The notes below the pieces were generated by a model that was given only the letters and a program-made list of their open reading frames with translations, searched no databases and was not told where the DNA came from. The position numbers were made by a program, and so were the translations under genes. Shown here in pieces: positions 6,901 through 15,421 of a stretch of DNA of 36,691 bases. The DNA comes from Arenimonas sp. GTDB taxonomy: Bacteria; Pseudomonadota; Alphaproteobacteria; Rhizobiales; Rhizobiaceae. Position 1 is the stretch's first letter; every line of letters begins with the position of its first letter. Location: positions 1 through 36,691 of the forward strand of contig JAIBEK010000019.1 in assembly GCA_019459145.1 (NCBI GenBank), written 5' to 3'.

Positions 6901-7645
6901 GGCCCATTCCACCTCGACATCCCCGACCGTGCCGGCCGGCCAGGAGCTTACCTGGCGCGACGGCGATATGCCCTATTCGACCGCCTTTGACGACCATTTT
7001 TATTGCCAGACCGATGGCAGGCTCGAATGCGGCCATGTCTTTCTCGCCGGCAACGGCCTGCCGGAGCGTTGGGTCCGGCCGGGCACCTTTCGCATCGGCG
7101 AACTGGGCTTCGGCACCGGCCTCAATCTCTGCGAGACCTTCCGGCAATGGAAGGCCACGCGCACGCACGGGGGCCACCTGCATTTCGTCTCGTTCGAGCT
7201 CTATCCGATGCGGACTGAGGAACTGTCGCGGGCGCTGTCGCGCTGGCCGGAAATCGATGCCGAGCGGCAGGCGCTCGTGGCGCGCTGGCCGGAGCACCCC
7301 GCAGGTGCCGTCGACATCGCGCTCGATGACCAGACCCGGCTGACCGTTCTCTGCGGCGACGCGCTGACGAGCCTCGGCGCAAGCCCGCTTGTGTTCGACG
7401 CCTGGTATCTCGACGGCTTCGCCCCGGCGCGCAACGCCGCCATGTGGTCGCCGGAACTGATGCGCGCGGTTTTCGACCACACTGCGCAGGGCGGCGGTTT
7501 CGCCACCTATGCGGCCGCAGGTTTCGTCCGCCGCAATCTGATCGCCGCAGGCTATGCCGTGGAGCGTCGCAAGGGATTTGCCGGAAAGCGGGAAATGCTG
7601 TGCGGCGTCAAGCCCCGATCAATTGCTGAGGTCGAGGAGGCCTGA
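6893..7645 (+). CDS. mnmD: tRNA (5-methylaminomethyl-2-thiouridine)(34)-methyltransferase MnmD
   Basis: 250-residue SAM-dependent methyltransferase completing mnm5(s2)U34 in tRNA anticodons. Seen motifs: LTWRDGDMPYSTAFDDHFYC at the N-terminus, the SAM-binding IGELGFGTGLNLCE, FVSFELYPM, and DAWYLDGFAPARNAAMWSPE, a strongly diagnostic MnmC/MnmD block, followed by GGGFATYAAAGFVRRNL. Starts at ATG 6893 or 6899; no clear ribosome site separates them. The start overlaps the divergent flavoprotein gene and the 3' end overlaps the convergent kinase gene by 27 bp, so the gene is packed on both sides and its promoter must lie inside a neighbour's coding sequence. Confidence 0.9.
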   Translation: MVMAHSTSTSPTVPAGQELTWRDGDMPYSTAFDDHFYCQTDGRLECGHVFLAGNGLPERWVRPGTFRIGELGFGTGLNLCETFRQWKATRTHGGHLHFVSFELYPMRTEELSRALSRWPEIDAERQALVARWPEHPAGAVDIALDDQTRLTVLCGDALTSLGASPLVFDAWYLDGFAPARNAAMWSPELMRAVFDHTAQGGGFATYAAAGFVRRNLIAAGYAVERRKGFAGKREMLCGVKPRSIAEVEEA

Positions 7646-10600
7646 ACCGTCGCGCAGCGAATGGCCGAGCCAGCGCTCGATCTTCGCCTCGAGCTGTTCC
7701 GGACTGACCGGCTTCGACAGATAGTCATCCATGCCGGCGGCCAGGCACGCCTCGCGGTCGCTGTCGAGCGCATGGGCGGTCACGCCGATGATCGGCACAT
7801 GGCCCCCCTCGCCCTCCGCCTTCTCCGCCTCGCGAATGGTGCGCGCCGCCTGGTGCCCGTTCAGCACCGGCATCGAGACATCCATGAGGATCAGCCGCGG
7901 ATTGAGCACACGCCAGGCATCCACGGCCTCGCGCCCGTTGGTCACGACGCTGTGGGAAAGACCGACCGCCTGGAGGATCTGGCGGAAGACGATCTGGTTG
8001 ACCTCGTTGTCCTCGGCGACCAGCACGTCGCATTCCGTCCGGGTGGTTCGTGTCGGCGCGTCCCAATCGGTGTGCGGCGCAGGTGGGGCGGGCTGCCTGG
8101 CGTTCCCCGCATCCGCCGCGGTCGGGCCTCGCCGGTTGATTGAGGGCGGAGCGGCGATGCCTGCCGGCTGCCCTGCGCTCTGGCGTGCGCCAGCCGGATG
8201 GCCAAGCCTCGCCGCGCGCACCACATCGACGATCGCATTGCGCAGCAGATTGGCGCGGGCCGGCTTCATCAGGTGGGCCTGGACATTCAACTGCTGGAAG
8301 ATCCGCTCGTCGCCGACCATGTCCATCGAGGTCAGGAACACCATCGCGATCGTCTCGAAACGCTTGTCCGCGCGGATCATCCGGGCCACGTCGATGCCGT
8401 TCATCACCGGCATCTGGTAGTCGATAACCAGCGCGTCGATGGTCACGCCGAGGCGGTGGGCCTCCTCCAGAACGGCCATCGCCGCGGACCCGCTCTCGAC
8501 TGCGACGCCGTCGAAGCCCCACAGCGCCAGCTGCTCGGTGAGGATGCGCCGATTGATGTCGTTGTCATCGATCACCAGGATCCGCGCGCCGTCGACATTG
8601 ACCGGCAGCGGCTGCTGCTTGTGGCGTTCGTGGGCCACGGCAAAGGGTATGCGAACGGTGAAGACGGAACCCTCGCCGACAGTGCTCTCCACGTCGATAT
8701 CGCCGCCGAACAGGTCGACCAGGCCGGCGGTGATCGCAAGACCGAGCCCGGTCCCCTCGTGACGCCGCGTCGAAGACGTGTCGACCTGCGAGAACTTTTC
8801 GAAGATCGAGGCCCGCTTGTCCTTTGGAATGCCGATGCCGGTGTCTTCGATGCGCATCGTCAGCATGGCTTCCGACCCGTCGCATGGCGTGCTGGACAGC
8901 TCGATCAGCACATGGCCCTTTTCGGTAAACTTGATCGCGTTGCCGACCAGATTGGTGACGATCTGGCGGAAGCGGCCGGGATCGCCGGACACCATATGCC
9001 GCACCGTGGCGTCGCCGCGGACGATCAGTTCGATGTCCTTGTCCGCCGCCGATGCCGACAGCAGCGTCGCCACGTCCTCGATCGCCTCGACGGGATCGAA
9101 CGGCACCTTGCGCAGCTTCAACTGCCCGGCGTCGATCTTGGAGAAATCGAGGATGTCGTTGATGATGGTCAAAAGCGCATTGCCGGACTTGACGATGATG
9201 TCGACGAAGGTCTTCTGGCGGGTATCGAGAACCGAGCGCGCCAAGAGTTCGGCCATGCCGAGGACGCCGTTCATCGGCGTGCGGATCTCGTGGCTCATAT
9301 TGGCGAGGAATTCCGATTTGGCCTTGTCGGCCGCCTCGCTGCGGGCCAGCAGCACGGTCAGCTCCGCCTCGCGGGTCTTGAGCTCGGTGACGTCGGTGCA
9401 CACGACCATCCAGTGTCCGCGCCCGCTGGCGGTCGCCTCCATCTGGATCCAGGTCTTGCCGTTGCTGAGGAAGGTCGCCGAAAAACCGTTCTCCGAGTGA
9501 ACCTTATCCTGCCAGTCCTTGAGCACCGCCATGGGCTCCGGGCCGAAATCGCCGCGTCGGGCGCAATAGGCGAAGCCGGCGTGCCAGCTCTGGCCGGGAT
9601 CGAGCAGCGTCTGCGGCACGGCGAGCATGCGCGCAAGCGACTCGTTGCTCTGGATGATGACCCCGTCCTCGATGACGGCCAGGCCCTGCGCCATGACGCG
9701 GGTCGCATCCTGCATGAACTGGCCGAGCCGTTGAAGCTGTTCGCGTGCCTCGCTGAACTCGCGCTCCTGGCGGCGAAGCTCGGTGAAGTCGGAATAGGTG
9801 ACGAGGAATTTCCGGTCGGCGAGCGATGTCGTGGTGATCAGCACCTGCTTGCCGTCGGGATAGACGAGTTCGCGCTGGATCGTGCCGTCGAGCGCGCGCA
9901 GTTCCGACACCCGGTCCATAAGCCCGGTCTCGAAGTCTTTGCCGCCCTCCCACACCCAGCCGCGGTCCTGGTTCATCCTGGCATAGTCGCGGAACGTCGT
10001 TCCTTCCAGCATGCGCTCTGCCGGCCATTCCCAGATCTCGCGGCTCTTGGAATTGGCGAATTCGATGACCAGATCCTCGTTGAGGATGATGACCCCGACC
10101 GGCATGATGCGCAGAATGTTCTCGATGTCGCCATATAGCTTTTCGGCGCGCGCCTGCGCCTGCATGAGCTCCCGTTCGCGCGCCTTCAGGTCCGACACAT
10201 CGGTGATCGAGCCGACGAGATAGCGCCGCTGGTCGGGCGTGGTGATGCGATTGAGGCGCGTGATGACCGAGTGTATGCGCCCCTCGGCCAGCGGCAGATC
10301 CTGCGCGCGCTCGATCGGCTCGCCGTTTTCCAGAAGATGCAGGTTCTCCTCGCGCAATTGCTGGCCCAATCGCGGGAACATCTCCTCTTCGTTGAGGCCG
10401 TAGAACTTGTCCTGCTTCTCGCCCTGCAAGGCCGCATAGGCGGAATTGGCGAAGATCAGCCGGCGTTCGCCATCGCGGATGAAGACCGGAACCGGCAATT
10501 GCTCGATCGCGGTGCGGTAGAGAACACTCTCCTGCTCGCGTTGATGCAGCGCGGTGATGTCGGAATAGGTAATGAGGATCTTGCCGTTGGCGAGCCGCTT

Positions 10601-11737
10601 GCTGCGGATGGCGAGGACCCGCCCGCTCAGCGTCTCGGCGCGCGACGTCGTGATGTTCTCCGGATCGTTGAACTGCGCCAGACGCCGGTTGAAGATGCGC
10701 TCGACATCGTCGTCGACATTCGTCGAACCGACGCGTCGAACGGTGTAGGCGATGAAATCCCTATAGTGCCATCCCGCCATGTCGACCTGCGCATCCGTCT
10801 CCAGCATGTCGTAGAAGGCATCATTGGCATAGTCGATGTCATGGTCGGCCGAGAGGATCAGCACCCCCACCGGCATCGATCGCAGAAGGCTTTCAACGTG
10901 CCGGTGCAAGCCTTCGGCCTCGTCCTGCGCCTCGACCAATTGGGTTTCGCGGCTCTTCAAGGTAGATATGTCGGTGACCGAACCAACCATGTAGCGCGCC
11001 CCGTTCGGCATGGTGATCCGGCTGGCGCGGGAGATCACCGGAAAGGCAATGCCGTCCTTGCGCACGAAGCAGTCTTCGACCTCCATCGTCTCCCCGTGTT
11101 CGAGGATACGGCAGTTCTCGGCATAGTAGCGATCGCCGCGCTCGGGAAAGGCCTCCTGTTCGGTCTTGCCGATCAACTGCTGCAGGGGCTGGCCGACAAT
11201 CTCGAGGAAGGCACGATTGGCAAATACCATGCGATGCGATTCATCGCGGACATAGGTCGCGACGGGAAGGTCTTCGAGCGTGGCGCGGAACAGGGCATCT
11301 CCGCACCCCCCGCACGCCCCGGCGCGGGCCGCAGCACCGGCAGCCTGGCTCGTTCTCGGTCGGTCGGCACACTTTGCCTTCGACACGCTTGCCGGCGCCT
11401 CCTCGAACATGCCGAACACATAGATCGAATCATCGTCGCCGAAGAACCGTTCGACGCGCAGCGGATAGCGGTCATGGCCGAACGGATCGAAGACCAGCGT
11501 CGTCTGCTCGTCGCCGAACACCACGACATGACGCTCGCGGTCGTCGCGCACGCCGTCCTCGAGCCGGGCGAAAAGTTCGCGGTCGGTCCTGCCGGCGAAG
11601 GCCTCCGGCGCCTCGCGGAAGAAGCGCGCATAGGCCTCGTTGACGACCACATAGCGCAGTTCGCTGTCCTTGATGAAGGCGGGCACCTCCAGTTCGGCGA
11701 TCTTCTCGCAGGCCAAGTTGAGCAAATCGCCACCCAT
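7619..11737 (-). CDS. Multi-PAS hybrid sensor histidine kinase with two receiver domains
   Basis: 1372-residue soluble sensor kinase, no membrane segment seen. Order: six PAS-like units (about 10-115, 150-270, 280-400, 405-530, 535-660, 675-795), separated by short ARE(R/T)EL-type coiled linkers; HisKA with SHEIRTPMNGVLGM and phosphoacceptor His816; HATPase with NLVGNAIKF, DTGIGIPKD and EGTGLGLAI; receiver 1 with Asp1106 (VIDYQMPVMNG); receiver 2 with Asp1286 (LMDVSMPVLNG). No HPt domain follows, so an external phosphotransfer protein is expected. A Cys-rich linker (ACGGCGD, about 140) lies between PAS1 and PAS2. A TTG at 11743 has better spacing to an AGGAG site than the ATG at 11737. No adjacent partner regulator is present; signal unknown. 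Confidence 0.93.
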   Translation of the reverse strand: MGGDLLNLACEKIAELEVPAFIKDSELRYVVVNEAYARFFREAPEAFAGRTDRELFARLEDGVRDDRERHVVVFGDEQTTLVFDPFGHDRYPLRVERFFGDDDSIYVFGMFEEAPASVSKAKCADRPRTSQAAGAAARAGACGGCGDALFRATLEDLPVATYVRDESHRMVFANRAFLEIVGQPLQQLIGKTEQEAFPERGDRYYAENCRILEHGETMEVEDCFVRKDGIAFPVISRASRITMPNGARYMVGSVTDISTLKSRETQLVEAQDEAEGLHRHVESLLRSMPVGVLILSADHDIDYANDAFYDMLETDAQVDMAGWHYRDFIAYTVRRVGSTNVDDDVERIFNRRLAQFNDPENITTSRAETLSGRVLAIRSKRLANGKILITYSDITALHQREQESVLYRTAIEQLPVPVFIRDGERRLIFANSAYAALQGEKQDKFYGLNEEEMFPRLGQQLREENLHLLENGEPIERAQDLPLAEGRIHSVITRLNRITTPDQRRYLVGSITDVSDLKARERELMQAQARAEKLYGDIENILRIMPVGVIILNEDLVIEFANSKSREIWEWPAERMLEGTTFRDYARMNQDRGWVWEGGKDFETGLMDRVSELRALDGTIQRELVYPDGKQVLITTTSLADRKFLVTYSDFTELRRQEREFSEAREQLQRLGQFMQDATRVMAQGLAVIEDGVIIQSNESLARMLAVPQTLLDPGQSWHAGFAYCARRGDFGPEPMAVLKDWQDKVHSENGFSATFLSNGKTWIQMEATASGRGHWMVVCTDVTELKTREAELTVLLARSEAADKAKSEFLANMSHEIRTPMNGVLGMAELLARSVLDTRQKTFVDIIVKSGNALLTIINDILDFSKIDAGQLKLRKVPFDPVEAIEDVATLLSASAADKDIELIVRGDATVRHMVSGDPGRFRQIVTNLVGNAIKFTEKGHVLIELSSTPCDGSEAMLTMRIEDTGIGIPKDKRASIFEKFSQVDTSSTRRHEGTGLGLAITAGLVDLFGGDIDVESTVGEGSVFTVRIPFAVAHERHKQQPLPVNVDGARILVIDDNDINRRILTEQLALWGFDGVAVESGSAAMAVLEEAHRLGVTIDALVIDYQMPVMNGIDVARMIRADKRFETIAMVFLTSMDMVGDERIFQQLNVQAHLMKPARANLLRNAIVDVVRAARLGHPAGARQSAGQPAGIAAPPSINRRGPTAADAGNARQPAPPAPHTDWDAPTRTTRTECDVLVAEDNEVNQIVFRQILQAVGLSHSVVTNGREAVDAWRVLNPRLILMDVSMPVLNGHQAARTIREAEKAEGEGGHVPIIGVTAHALDSDREACLAAGMDDYLSKPVSPEQLEAKIERWLGHSLRDGSGLLDLSN

Positions 11738-11916
11738 GTTCAAGAACGGTACTCCTGCCCAGAAAATGCTCTCGAATGGTAAATGCGAGGTAACCAGGGA
11801 GCAATGATCGGCCTTTGCGCCGGACGCGCGGGGGATCATTCGGGGACAACAGTGATCCCCTTGCCTTGCCCGAGCCTTTCAGCCGGGCCGCACCTGGGGC
11901 AAAGCGGCGTTTGCAC

Positions 11917-11949
11917 GAAAAAGACCCCGGACGGCCTTGTGCCATCCGG
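11917..11949 (-). terminator. Rho-independent terminator of the PepSY/cytochrome b operon
   Basis: On the minus strand a 9-bp stem with one G-T wobble (11949-11941 pairing 11935-11927) and a 5-nt loop is followed within a few bases by five T residues. It lies about 70 bp after the cytochrome stop at 12016, in its direction of transcription. The remainder of 11738-12015 shows only a 13-bp tandem duplication at 11999-12023 around the cytochrome stop codon. Confidence 0.75.
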
Positions 11950-12015
11950 AGCCCTTCTTCTCGGCCGCGTTCATACGGAGGCTGTTCTCCCGGCCTTGAA
12001 GATCAGCGGCAAAGA

Positions 12016-12588
12016 TCAGCGGCGGCGCTTCCAGCCGTTGAGCATCGACCGCACGAGGTTTTCGCGGTGTTCGACGCTGGCGAAGGCGACGCCGGCGACA
12101 TGCAGGACGACAAGACCGAGCGTCACATTGACCAGCACCTCATGCGTCTCCTCGACCCATTCGATGCCCCAGAAGGTATCGGTGGTCATCATGTAGCCGG
12201 TCGACGCTATGCCCGCGGTCGCCAGCAGAAGGGCGATCACCATGGCACCGCCGGCCGGGTTGTGGCCGAGATAACGCTTCGCCCGCATCCGGACCGTATC
12301 GGCGAGGAAGGCGAGGATCGTCGCCGGACTGTGGATGAAGCTGGAGAACCGCGCATGTTCTGTGCCGATCAGCCCCCAGACGACGCGGAGGCCGATAAGT
12401 CCGGCGATCAGGTAGCCGGAGACGATGTGGGCCGACTTCCATTCGTCGCCCGTCAGGTAGGAAAAGGCAAAGAGCCCGACCAGCGACCAGTGGAAGATCC
12501 GCACGAACGGATCCCAGACCTTGATCCATTCCGTCCGCGTGGTGCGGACGGAATGGGCGCCTTGCATGTCCTGCGCGGCGTCGGACAT
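12016..12588 (-). CDS. Cytochrome b561-like membrane protein (cytochrome b/b6 domain)
   Basis: 190-residue integral membrane protein of the CybB/b561 type, expected to carry haem b and move electrons between quinol and a periplasmic partner. Visible are the opening VWDPFVRIFHWSLVGLFAFS (His in TM1), a second helix with SAHIVSGYLIAGLIGLRVVW, a third (GGAMVIALLLATAGIASTGY) and a fourth (EVLVNVTLGLVVLHVAGVAF), each with candidate His ligands. The C-terminus is basic (WKRRR). Its ATG overlaps the TGA of the PepSY gene by one base (TGATG), so the two are coupled. Electron partner not identifiable from the window. Confidence 0.9.
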   Translation of the reverse strand: MSDAAQDMQGAHSVRTTRTEWIKVWDPFVRIFHWSLVGLFAFSYLTGDEWKSAHIVSGYLIAGLIGLRVVWGLIGTEHARFSSFIHSPATILAFLADTVRMRAKRYLGHNPAGGAMVIALLLATAGIASTGYMMTTDTFWGIEWVEETHEVLVNVTLGLVVLHVAGVAFASVEHRENLVRSMLNGWKRRR

Positions 12589-12863
12589 CAATCGTCTCCC
12601 TCGATGCCGACCTGCACGCCGGTTTCCGGATTGAACAGGGCCTCGACCTTCTTGCCGTCCTTGATGCCGTAAACCTCGTAGCAGCCGTCTTCCATCTTGA
12701 TCTGGCGCACTTCGAAGCCCATGCCGACGGCCTTGGCCTTCAGTGCGTCCTCGGTCATCCACTTTTCCTTCGGCGCATTGCCGCAGGAATGCTCGCTCTC
12801 CGCGAAGGCGGCCGAACCGAAAGCGGTGGTGGTAAGAAGCGTGGCGAAAATGATCTTCTTCAT
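12588..12863 (-). CDS. Small periplasmic PepSY-domain protein
   Basis: 91 residues: signal peptide (MKKIIFATLLTTTAFGSAAFA, cleavage near residue 21) followed by a single PepSY-like domain with two Cys (HSCGNAPKEKW, MEDGCYEVYGIKDGKK) and the typical end LFNPETGVQVGIEGDD. ATG at 12863 has an AAGGAC site. PepSY domains are periplasmic modules thought to bind or inhibit partners; coupling to cytochrome b561 is a recurrent pairing. It starts at the left of a 134-bp divergent control region whose right side encodes another PepSY protein and a two-component system. Confidence 0.88.
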   Translation of the reverse strand: MKKIIFATLLTTTAFGSAAFAESEHSCGNAPKEKWMTEDALKAKAVGMGFEVRQIKMEDGCYEVYGIKDGKKVEALFNPETGVQVGIEGDD

Positions 12864-12946
12864 GGAATGTGTCCTTCGTCCTTGGGCCGGGCTCCATTGC
12901 CGTCGACCGATGACGCAGACCCTAAGCGGTGCGTGCTGAGCGATAA

Positions 12947-12980
12947 CTGACAGGCAATGTCAGCGAAAATTCAGTTTCGC
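12947..12980. promoter_or_regulatory. Two abutting inverted repeats in the divergent PepSY control region
   Basis: CTGACA-GGCAA-TGTCAG (12947-12963) and GCGAAA-ATTCAG-TTTCGC (12963-12980) are both perfect 6-bp-arm dyads, sharing one base and lying midway between the divergent genes at 12863 and 12998. The second is only 18 bp before the right-hand start. They are candidate sites for the OmpR-type regulator encoded at 13363, which would make the locus autoregulated and link both sides. Confidence 0.5.
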
Positions 12981-12997
12981 CATGCTAAGGAATGTTG

Positions 12998-13366
12998 ATG
13001 AACGGCCCGGCCAGACTCACCTATCGGCAAATGATGACAACGGCATGCGTGCTGACGCTGCTGGCGGCCCTGACCGTGCCGGCGATTGCCGACGGCACGG
13101 ATGATCGGCCGGGTCCCCAAGCGGTGGAAGCGGATGACGACCACGACGCGGCCCGCAGGGCCGTCGACAGCGGCGCGGCCTTGACGCTCCTGGAACTCAA
13201 GCGGATCGTCGGCGAACGGGTCCCCGGCGAGATCGTCTCCGTCAAGCTCGATCGTGAGGACCATAAACTCGTCTATGAATTCCGCATCCTCACCGCCAAC
13301 GGCCGTCTCGTCGAAGCCGAAGTGGATGCGGCGACCGGCGCGATCCTCGAAGTCGAGAATGAATGA
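12998..13366 (+). CDS. Periplasmic PepSY-domain protein linked to a two-component system
   Basis: 122 residues: N-terminal signal/anchor (VLTLLAALTVPAIADG), an acidic linker, then a PepSY domain (LTLLELKRIVGERVPGEIVS, KLVYEFRILTANGRLVEAEV, DAATGAILEVENE). ATG 12998 is chosen because AAGGA lies seven bases upstream; ATG 12992 is too close to it. The stop overlaps the regulator start (ATGATGA region), so regulator synthesis is coupled. The arrangement is reminiscent of rhizobial FeuN-FeuP-FeuQ, where a small periplasmic protein restrains the sensor kinase; that parallel is inference. Confidence 0.88.
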   Translation: MNGPARLTYRQMMTTACVLTLLAALTVPAIADGTDDRPGPQAVEADDDHDAARRAVDSGAALTLLELKRIVGERVPGEIVSVKLDREDHKLVYEFRILTANGRLVEAEVDAATGAILEVENE

Positions 13367-14031
13367 TGCGGCTATTGCTGATCGAGGATGATCCGCTGAT
13401 CGCGCGCGATGTCACGCTTCACCTGGAGCGGGCGGGCTTCGTGGTGGTGCATGAAAGCGACGGCGAGGCCGGATGGTTCACCGGCGATGCCGAGGAGTTC
13501 GCCGCCGTTATCCTCGATCTCGGCCTGCCGGGGATGGACGGGCTGGCGGTCCTCAAGCGTTGGCGCGCCGCGGGACGGCGGATGCCGGTCCTCATTCTCA
13601 CCGCCCGCGGCAACTGGCAGGAGCGGGTCGAAGGCATCGATGCCGGCGCCGACGATTACCTGACCAAGCCGTTCCAGATGGCCGAACTGCTGGCGCGGCT
13701 GCGGGCCATCATCCGGCGCAGCACCGGCCAGGCCAATCCCGTTCTGCAGATCGGCGACATCGCCATCGACACCCGCACCAACACCGTCAGCCGCGCTGGC
13801 CTGCCCGTCGACCTGACCCCGCTCGAATACCGCTGCCTTGCCTACCTCGCCCACAATCGCGACCGCAATGTCACGCAGATCGAACTGACCGAGCAGCTCT
13901 ATGCCCAGGACTTCGAGCGCGACAGCAATTCGGTCGAGGTGTTGATCGGCCGGCTACGCAAGAAGCTCGGCAAGGACGCCATCTCGACGCGGCGCGGCTA
14001 TGGCTACCGCATCGGCGGAGACGAAAGCTGA
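13363..14031 (+). CDS. OmpR/PhoP-family response regulator
   Basis: 222 residues. Receiver domain: acidic pocket LIEDDPLIARD, phosphoacceptor Asp52 in ILDLGLPGMDG, Thr in LILTARG, Lys in DDYLTKPFQM. Then a winged-helix DNA-binding domain (DLTPLEYRCLAYLAHNRDRN, RDSNSVEVLIGRLRKKLGK, ending TRRGYGYRIGG). The start overlaps the upstream PepSY stop and the stop overlaps the kinase ATG (TGATG), so this is a three-gene translationally coupled operon. Likely targets are the dyads at 12947-12980 and the adjacent genes; wider regulon unknown. Confidence 0.95.
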   Translation: MMRLLLIEDDPLIARDVTLHLERAGFVVVHESDGEAGWFTGDAEEFAAVILDLGLPGMDGLAVLKRWRAAGRRMPVLILTARGNWQERVEGIDAGADDYLTKPFQMAELLARLRAIIRRSTGQANPVLQIGDIAIDTRTNTVSRAGLPVDLTPLEYRCLAYLAHNRDRNVTQIELTEQLYAQDFERDSNSVEVLIGRLRKKLGKDAISTRRGYGYRIGGDES

Positions 14032-15374
14032 TGCAATCGATCCGCGGCCGCTTCCTGATCGTTTCCGTGACAAGCGTGCTGCTCGCCATGGTGCTGGCCA
14101 CCATCGTCTTCGTTTCGATCTTCACCCGCAACCTGGAGCGGCGCATCGACGAGGAACTGGCCGGCCACATCAACCTGTTTGCCGGGACGCTGCGCTTTGC
14201 CCCGGACGGCGGTATCGAACTGCCCGACCGACCGACCGATCGCCGTTTCACCGAGCCCTATGGCGGGCTCTACTGGCAGGTGGAGGACGATCGGAACAAT
14301 CGCCAGCTACGCTCGCCCTCGCTCTGGGACTATGCCCTGCCGCTGCCCGCCGACATGCACGAGCCGAGCGCCGTGCACCGCTACACGCTGCCGGGGCCGG
14401 ATGGCGGCGACCTGATCGTCCAGGAGCGGCAGATCATCGTCGCCGCTCCCGAAGGCCCGCGCCCCGTTCGGGTCGCCGCCGCGATCGACGAGAGCGTCCT
14501 GGCCGAGGCGCGCCGCGCCTTCACCCTCGACATCATGCCATTCATGGCCGTGCTGGCCGCCTTCCTCATCGCCGCCTCGCTGGCGCAGCTCACCTTCGGC
14601 CTTCGTCCGGTCTCCTCGGTCAGCGAGGGGCTGAACCGCATCCGCGAACGCAAGGCCGAGCGGCTGACGGGCCGTTTTCCGAAGGAGTTGCAGGGGGTGG
14701 TCGACGCGGTGAACCATCTGCTGGACGCCCAGTCCGTGATCATCCAGAAAGCGCGCACACGATCCGCCGACCTCGCCCACGGCCTCAAGACGCCGCTGAC
14801 CGTGGTGGCGAACGATGCCGCAACATTGAAGGAGCGGGGCCAGACGGAGATCGGCGAGGAACTCGCCCGCCTGGCCGGCATTATGCAGGCCCATCTCGAT
14901 CGCGAACTGGCCCGCAGCCGCATTGCCGCCACGGCCGAGCTTCGCGCCTCGGATGCCCACCTCGCTACTGCCGTCGATCGCATCGTGCGGACCCTCAAGC
15001 GCACACCGAAGGGCGAAGACCTCGCCTGGCAGGTGGACGTGTCGCCGGCCGTCACCGTGGAGGTCGATCCCCATGACCTCGAGGAACTGCTGGGCAATAT
15101 CCTCGACAATGCCGTCAAATGGGCCCACTCGACGATCACCGTCAGTCTGCGTCGCGACGAGGGCCGTCCGCGACTGGTGATCGAGGATGACGGGCCCGGC
15201 GCCGATCCGGCCGGATTGACGCTGATGATGGAACGCGGCATCCGCCTCGACAGCCAGAAACCGGGAACCGGCATCGGCCTTTCCATCGTCAAGGACATCG
15301 CGTCCGTCTACGATCTTACTATCGGGATCGAGAATCGTAACGACGGCGGGTTGAGGGTGTCCGTTTCATTCTGA
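14031..15374 (+). CDS. Membrane sensor histidine kinase, partner of the 13363 regulator
   Basis: 447 residues. TM1 near the N-terminus (VSVTSVLLAMVLATIVFVSI), a periplasmic sensor region of about 130 residues, TM2 (DIMPFMAVLAAFLIAASLAQ), a HAMP-like segment, HisKA with DLAHGLKTPLTVVA and His250, and HATPase with NILDNAVKWA, IEDDGPGADP and GTGIGLSIVKDI. The variant H-box (HGLKTPL) is typical of the PhoQ/FeuQ-like kinases of alphaproteobacteria. Coupled to the regulator by TGATG. The small PepSY proteins on either side of the promoter are attractive periplasmic ligands for the sensor region, but that is inference. Confidence 0.94.
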   Translation: MQSIRGRFLIVSVTSVLLAMVLATIVFVSIFTRNLERRIDEELAGHINLFAGTLRFAPDGGIELPDRPTDRRFTEPYGGLYWQVEDDRNNRQLRSPSLWDYALPLPADMHEPSAVHRYTLPGPDGGDLIVQERQIIVAAPEGPRPVRVAAAIDESVLAEARRAFTLDIMPFMAVLAAFLIAASLAQLTFGLRPVSSVSEGLNRIRERKAERLTGRFPKELQGVVDAVNHLLDAQSVIIQKARTRSADLAHGLKTPLTVVANDAATLKERGQTEIGEELARLAGIMQAHLDRELARSRIAATAELRASDAHLATAVDRIVRTLKRTPKGEDLAWQVDVSPAVTVEVDPHDLEELLGNILDNAVKWAHSTITVSLRRDEGRPRLVIEDDGPGADPAGLTLMMERGIRLDSQKPGTGIGLSIVKDIASVYDLTIGIENRNDGGLRVSVSF

Positions 15375-15421
15375 CCCGAACCGGCGACCCGCACCAGTGC
15401 ATACCCATGAAGGAAGTTTCG

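Noticed and set aside
8198..10138. A 646-codon open frame on the plus strand opposite the large hybrid kinase.
   Set aside because: It is a high-GC antisense shadow. It lacks any domain, while the minus strand encodes unbroken PAS, kinase and receiver motifs.
11999..12023. A 13-bp tandem duplication at the cytochrome b561 stop codon.
   Set aside because: A simple two-copy duplication just past the coding end. It does not change the protein and has no regulatory look.
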